Shown here one piece after another: positions 62,271 to 64,000 of a stretch of DNA of 64,000 nt (within the stretch, counting starts at the first letter, position 1; the number at the start of each line of letters is the position of its first letter). The notes beneath the pieces were generated by a model that was not told the origin of the DNA, searched no databases, and saw nothing but the letters and a program-made list of their open reading frames with translations. Source of the stretch: Mesobacillus zeae (lineage in GTDB: Bacteria; Bacillota; Bacilli; Bacillales; Cytobacillaceae); contig NZ_QWVT01000019.1 in the NCBI RefSeq assembly GCF_003570705.1, positions 62,001-126,000 on the forward strand, read 5' to 3'. The position numbers and the translations under genes were made by a program.

Positions 62271-63152
62271 ATGGATAGAAGTGAACAAATTAAAGCTGGT
62301 GAAGTAGGAGCATGGGTAAGCATCTTCGCGTATATCATCCTTGCAGCAGTGAAACTGGCTGTCGGCAAAATCAGCCACTCTGAGGGTCTGTGGGCGGATG
62401 GCTTAAATAACTCCACCGATATTATTGCATCCATTGCAGTTCTGATTGGTTTGAAAATATCTCGTAAACCAGCAGACCAAGACCACTTATACGGACACTA
62501 CAGGGCCGAAGCAGTCGCTTCACTAGTGGCCGCCTTTATTATGGTAACAGTCGGCATTCAGGTTATCATTGGCGGAATTCAGTCCGCTGTAAATCCAAGC
62601 CCTGAAACACCACAATGGATCTCAGCATGGGTAGCGTTGGCATGCGCAGCTGCCATGTACGGAGTTTACCGCTACAACTTGGCACTAGGAAATAAAATAC
62701 AGAGTTCAAGCATTAAAGCAGTCGCTTATGACAACCGTTCTGACGCTTTAGTCAGTATCGGGGCATTTGCCGGAATCGTCGGAACCAAGTCGGGTATCGA
62801 ATTTCTTGACACATTGGCGGCCATCTTAGTCGGGCTCGTAATCTGCAGGACAGCATGGTCGATTTTCTATGATGCTTCCCACACGCTCACAGATGGTTTT
62901 GATACCGATTCAATGAAGAAAATAAAAGAGAAGGTCAGAGACACTGCAGGCGTCCAGGAAGTGACTGATATTAAAGCGAGGATGCATGGCAATCTAGTGC
63001 TTGTCGAAGCCACCATTCGTGTTAATCCAAGCCTTAATGTGATCGAAAGCCATGAAATTACCGAGCTGATCGAACAAAAGTTAAAAACAGAATGCAATGT
63101 TAGCAGTGCCACTATACATATCGAGCCTTTTCAAACTCTTTCGGAGAATTGA
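62271..63152 (+). CDS. cation diffusion facilitator (CDF) family metal exporter
   Basis: 293-residue efflux protein with six membrane helices and a C-terminal cytoplasmic domain. Metal site motifs: SEGLWADGLNNSTDI in TM2 and VAYDNRSDALVSI in TM5. The asparagines N at these positions and DHLYGHYRAEAVASL are typical of the Mn-transporting branch (MneP/MneS-like), which uses DxxxD/NxxxD sites; zinc carriers use HxxxD. ATG 62271 (MDRSEQIKAGEVGAW) has GGAGG at 8 nt. The metal assignment is inference. Confidence 0.88.
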   Translation: MDRSEQIKAGEVGAWVSIFAYIILAAVKLAVGKISHSEGLWADGLNNSTDIIASIAVLIGLKISRKPADQDHLYGHYRAEAVASLVAAFIMVTVGIQVIIGGIQSAVNPSPETPQWISAWVALACAAAMYGVYRYNLALGNKIQSSSIKAVAYDNRSDALVSIGAFAGIVGTKSGIEFLDTLAAILVGLVICRTAWSIFYDASHTLTDGFDTDSMKKIKEKVRDTAGVQEVTDIKARMHGNLVLVEATIRVNPSLNVIESHEITELIEQKLKTECNVSSATIHIEPFQTLSEN

Positions 63153-63314
63153 CGAGCACGCCGTACGTTAATAAGAATAAAATTTCGTAAGGAAGAACTC
63201 TCCTTTTTTGATTCTGATTCTCATTTTTGTATCCTTCTACCTAGTTATTCGACAAAGGATTTTTTTCTTTTTTACAGAATAAGTAACATACAAGGTGAAG
63301 TGGGGGAAACAAAA

Positions 63315-64000
63315 ATGGAAGCAGTTGCAAAAAGAAGATTAGTGGAGTTTCTAGAAAGTGAAAAAGATCATTTTTTAGCTGAATGGCATCTTAATATTAT
63401 TATTGAAGCGGAAGATCCTTTCAAATCGAAGTTCATTGATAATGCAGAAGAAATGTTCCGCATGATTTTAGAGCTTTTCTCTAAGCCCGACAGTGAATTG
63501 GAAAAATATATTCAAAAACTCGCTTTTGAGGTAGGAGAAGAACGTGTTCAGGCAAACATCAATATTGGTGATTTTGTTTACAACGTCAACCTTGGCCGTT
63601 CAATTATTTATCGAAACTTAAATAAACTCGGAGTCGCATGGGAAGAACTCCAGGATTCAATTGACAGGATCAACTACTGCTTTGACCATTTTCTTTACTA
63701 TGCCGTCTCTTACTATAATGAGCAAAAGAACAAAATCATCGAGGAGAAAAACCAGTTTATCGACTCGACGCATAAAGATCGGCTTACCCTGCTGGGGCAG
63801 ATGACCTCCAGCTTCATTCATGAATTCCGAAATCCTTTGACTTCCATACAGGGATTCATCCAGCTTTTGAAATCAGACTATCCCGAAATGAAGTACCTTG
63901 AAATCATTTCAAATGAAATTGAGCAGCTGAATTTTCGGATTTCACAATTTCTTCTTCTTTCGAAAAAAGAACTGATTGGCAAGGAAAAAACTTACTTTTC
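63315..64000 (+). CDS. sensor histidine kinase (N-terminal part; cut by window edge)
   Basis: Open to the window end, 228 codons visible. Residues 1-150 form a soluble helical domain (KRRLVEFLESEKDHFLAEWHLNIIIEAEDPF ... GDFVYNVNLGRSIIYRNLNKLG) like the N-terminal domain of certain Bacillus sporulation kinases. The HisKA box is MTSSFIHEFRNPLTSIQGF with phospho-acceptor His169. No membrane segment or PAS domain precedes it, so it is cytoplasmic. GTGGGGG precedes the ATG. The ATPase domain lies beyond the window. Confidence 0.88.
   Translation, partial: MEAVAKRRLVEFLESEKDHFLAEWHLNIIIEAEDPFKSKFIDNAEEMFRMILELFSKPDSELEKYIQKLAFEVGEERVQANINIGDFVYNVNLGRSIIYRNLNKLGVAWEELQDSIDRINYCFDHFLYYAVSYYNEQKNKIIEEKNQFIDSTHKDRLTLLGQMTSSFIHEFRNPLTSIQGFIQLLKSDYPEMKYLEIISNEIEQLNFRISQFLLLSKKELIGKEKTYF

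Overview
The window is a chromosomal segment of an endospore-forming member of the Bacillaceae. Gene order follows the Bacillus subtilis yhe-yha-yhf-hem neighbourhood closely: yheA-E/sspB, yhaR-hemZ-yhaX, yhaOMN/yhaPQ, prsA-yhaL, hpr-yhaH-trpP-serC-hit-ecsAB-yhaA, hemEHY-yhgD-yhgE, yhfH-I-lplJ-lcfB. Spore-specific genes (an alpha/beta SASP, YheC/YheD-family proteins, YhaL, YjcZ-like micro-proteins), low-to-moderate GC and strong AGGAGG-type ribosome binding sites agree with this. No rRNA, tRNA, CRISPR array or prophage was seen. The species cannot be fixed from sequence alone.

Layout. 1-9.3 kb: a partial enoyl-CoA hydratase, acyl-CoA ligase lcfB, a complete arginine deiminase operon arcA-B-D-C placed between lplJ and lcfB, then yhfI and yhfH. 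9.6-17.3 kb: YhgE/Pip protein and its TetR regulator YhgD with matching operators, the haem genes hemE-H-Y, and the divergent haem monooxygenase hmoB. 17.4-24.3 kb: a PAP2 phosphatase, amidohydrolase yhaA, ecsA-ecsB, a repeat-bearing spacer, hit, serC and trpP with a TRAP-binding GAG array over its ribosome binding site. 24.3-34.9 kb: small membrane proteins, yhaH, hpr (scoC), a frameshifted yhaI, YjcZ-like micro-genes, prsA, yhaL, a frameshifted small membrane gene, yhaO-N-M and azoR. 35-42.6 kb: yhaQ-yhaP ABC transporter, yhzD-like gene, yhaR, hemZ, yhaX and yheA. 42.7-47.8 kb: four tandem ATP-grasp paralogues of the YheC/YheD family plus yheE, behind a possible late mother-cell promoter. 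47.8-55.8 kb: a CstR-like repressor, a PucR-type regulator with msmX, a zinc-ribbon protein, a SASP gene, fumC, a DUF4097 protein, iadA and an HPr-like protein. 55.9-58.4 kb: a decayed class A PBP fragment, a UspA protein, a 0.7-kb block of two non-coding repeat families, and an XRE regulator. 58.6-64 kb: feoA-feoB plus a Cys-rich partner under a Fur box, thiT under a TPP riboswitch, a CDF metal transporter and the N-terminal part of a sensor histidine kinase.

Functional themes are fatty-acid activation and oxidation, arginine fermentation, haem synthesis (hemE, H, Y, Z) paired with haem turnover (hmoB), secretion (prsA, ecsAB), nucleic acid repair and decay (yhaOMN), spore assembly, and iron, thiamine and metal uptake or efflux. 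Points of most interest are the four-gene ATP-grasp array, the TRAP site at trpP, the paired YhgD operators, the CstR-type cysteine pair in an orphan repressor, a 21-bp-period repeat family found at two distant loci, a hairpin shaped like fused IS3-family ends, and three frameshifted genes.
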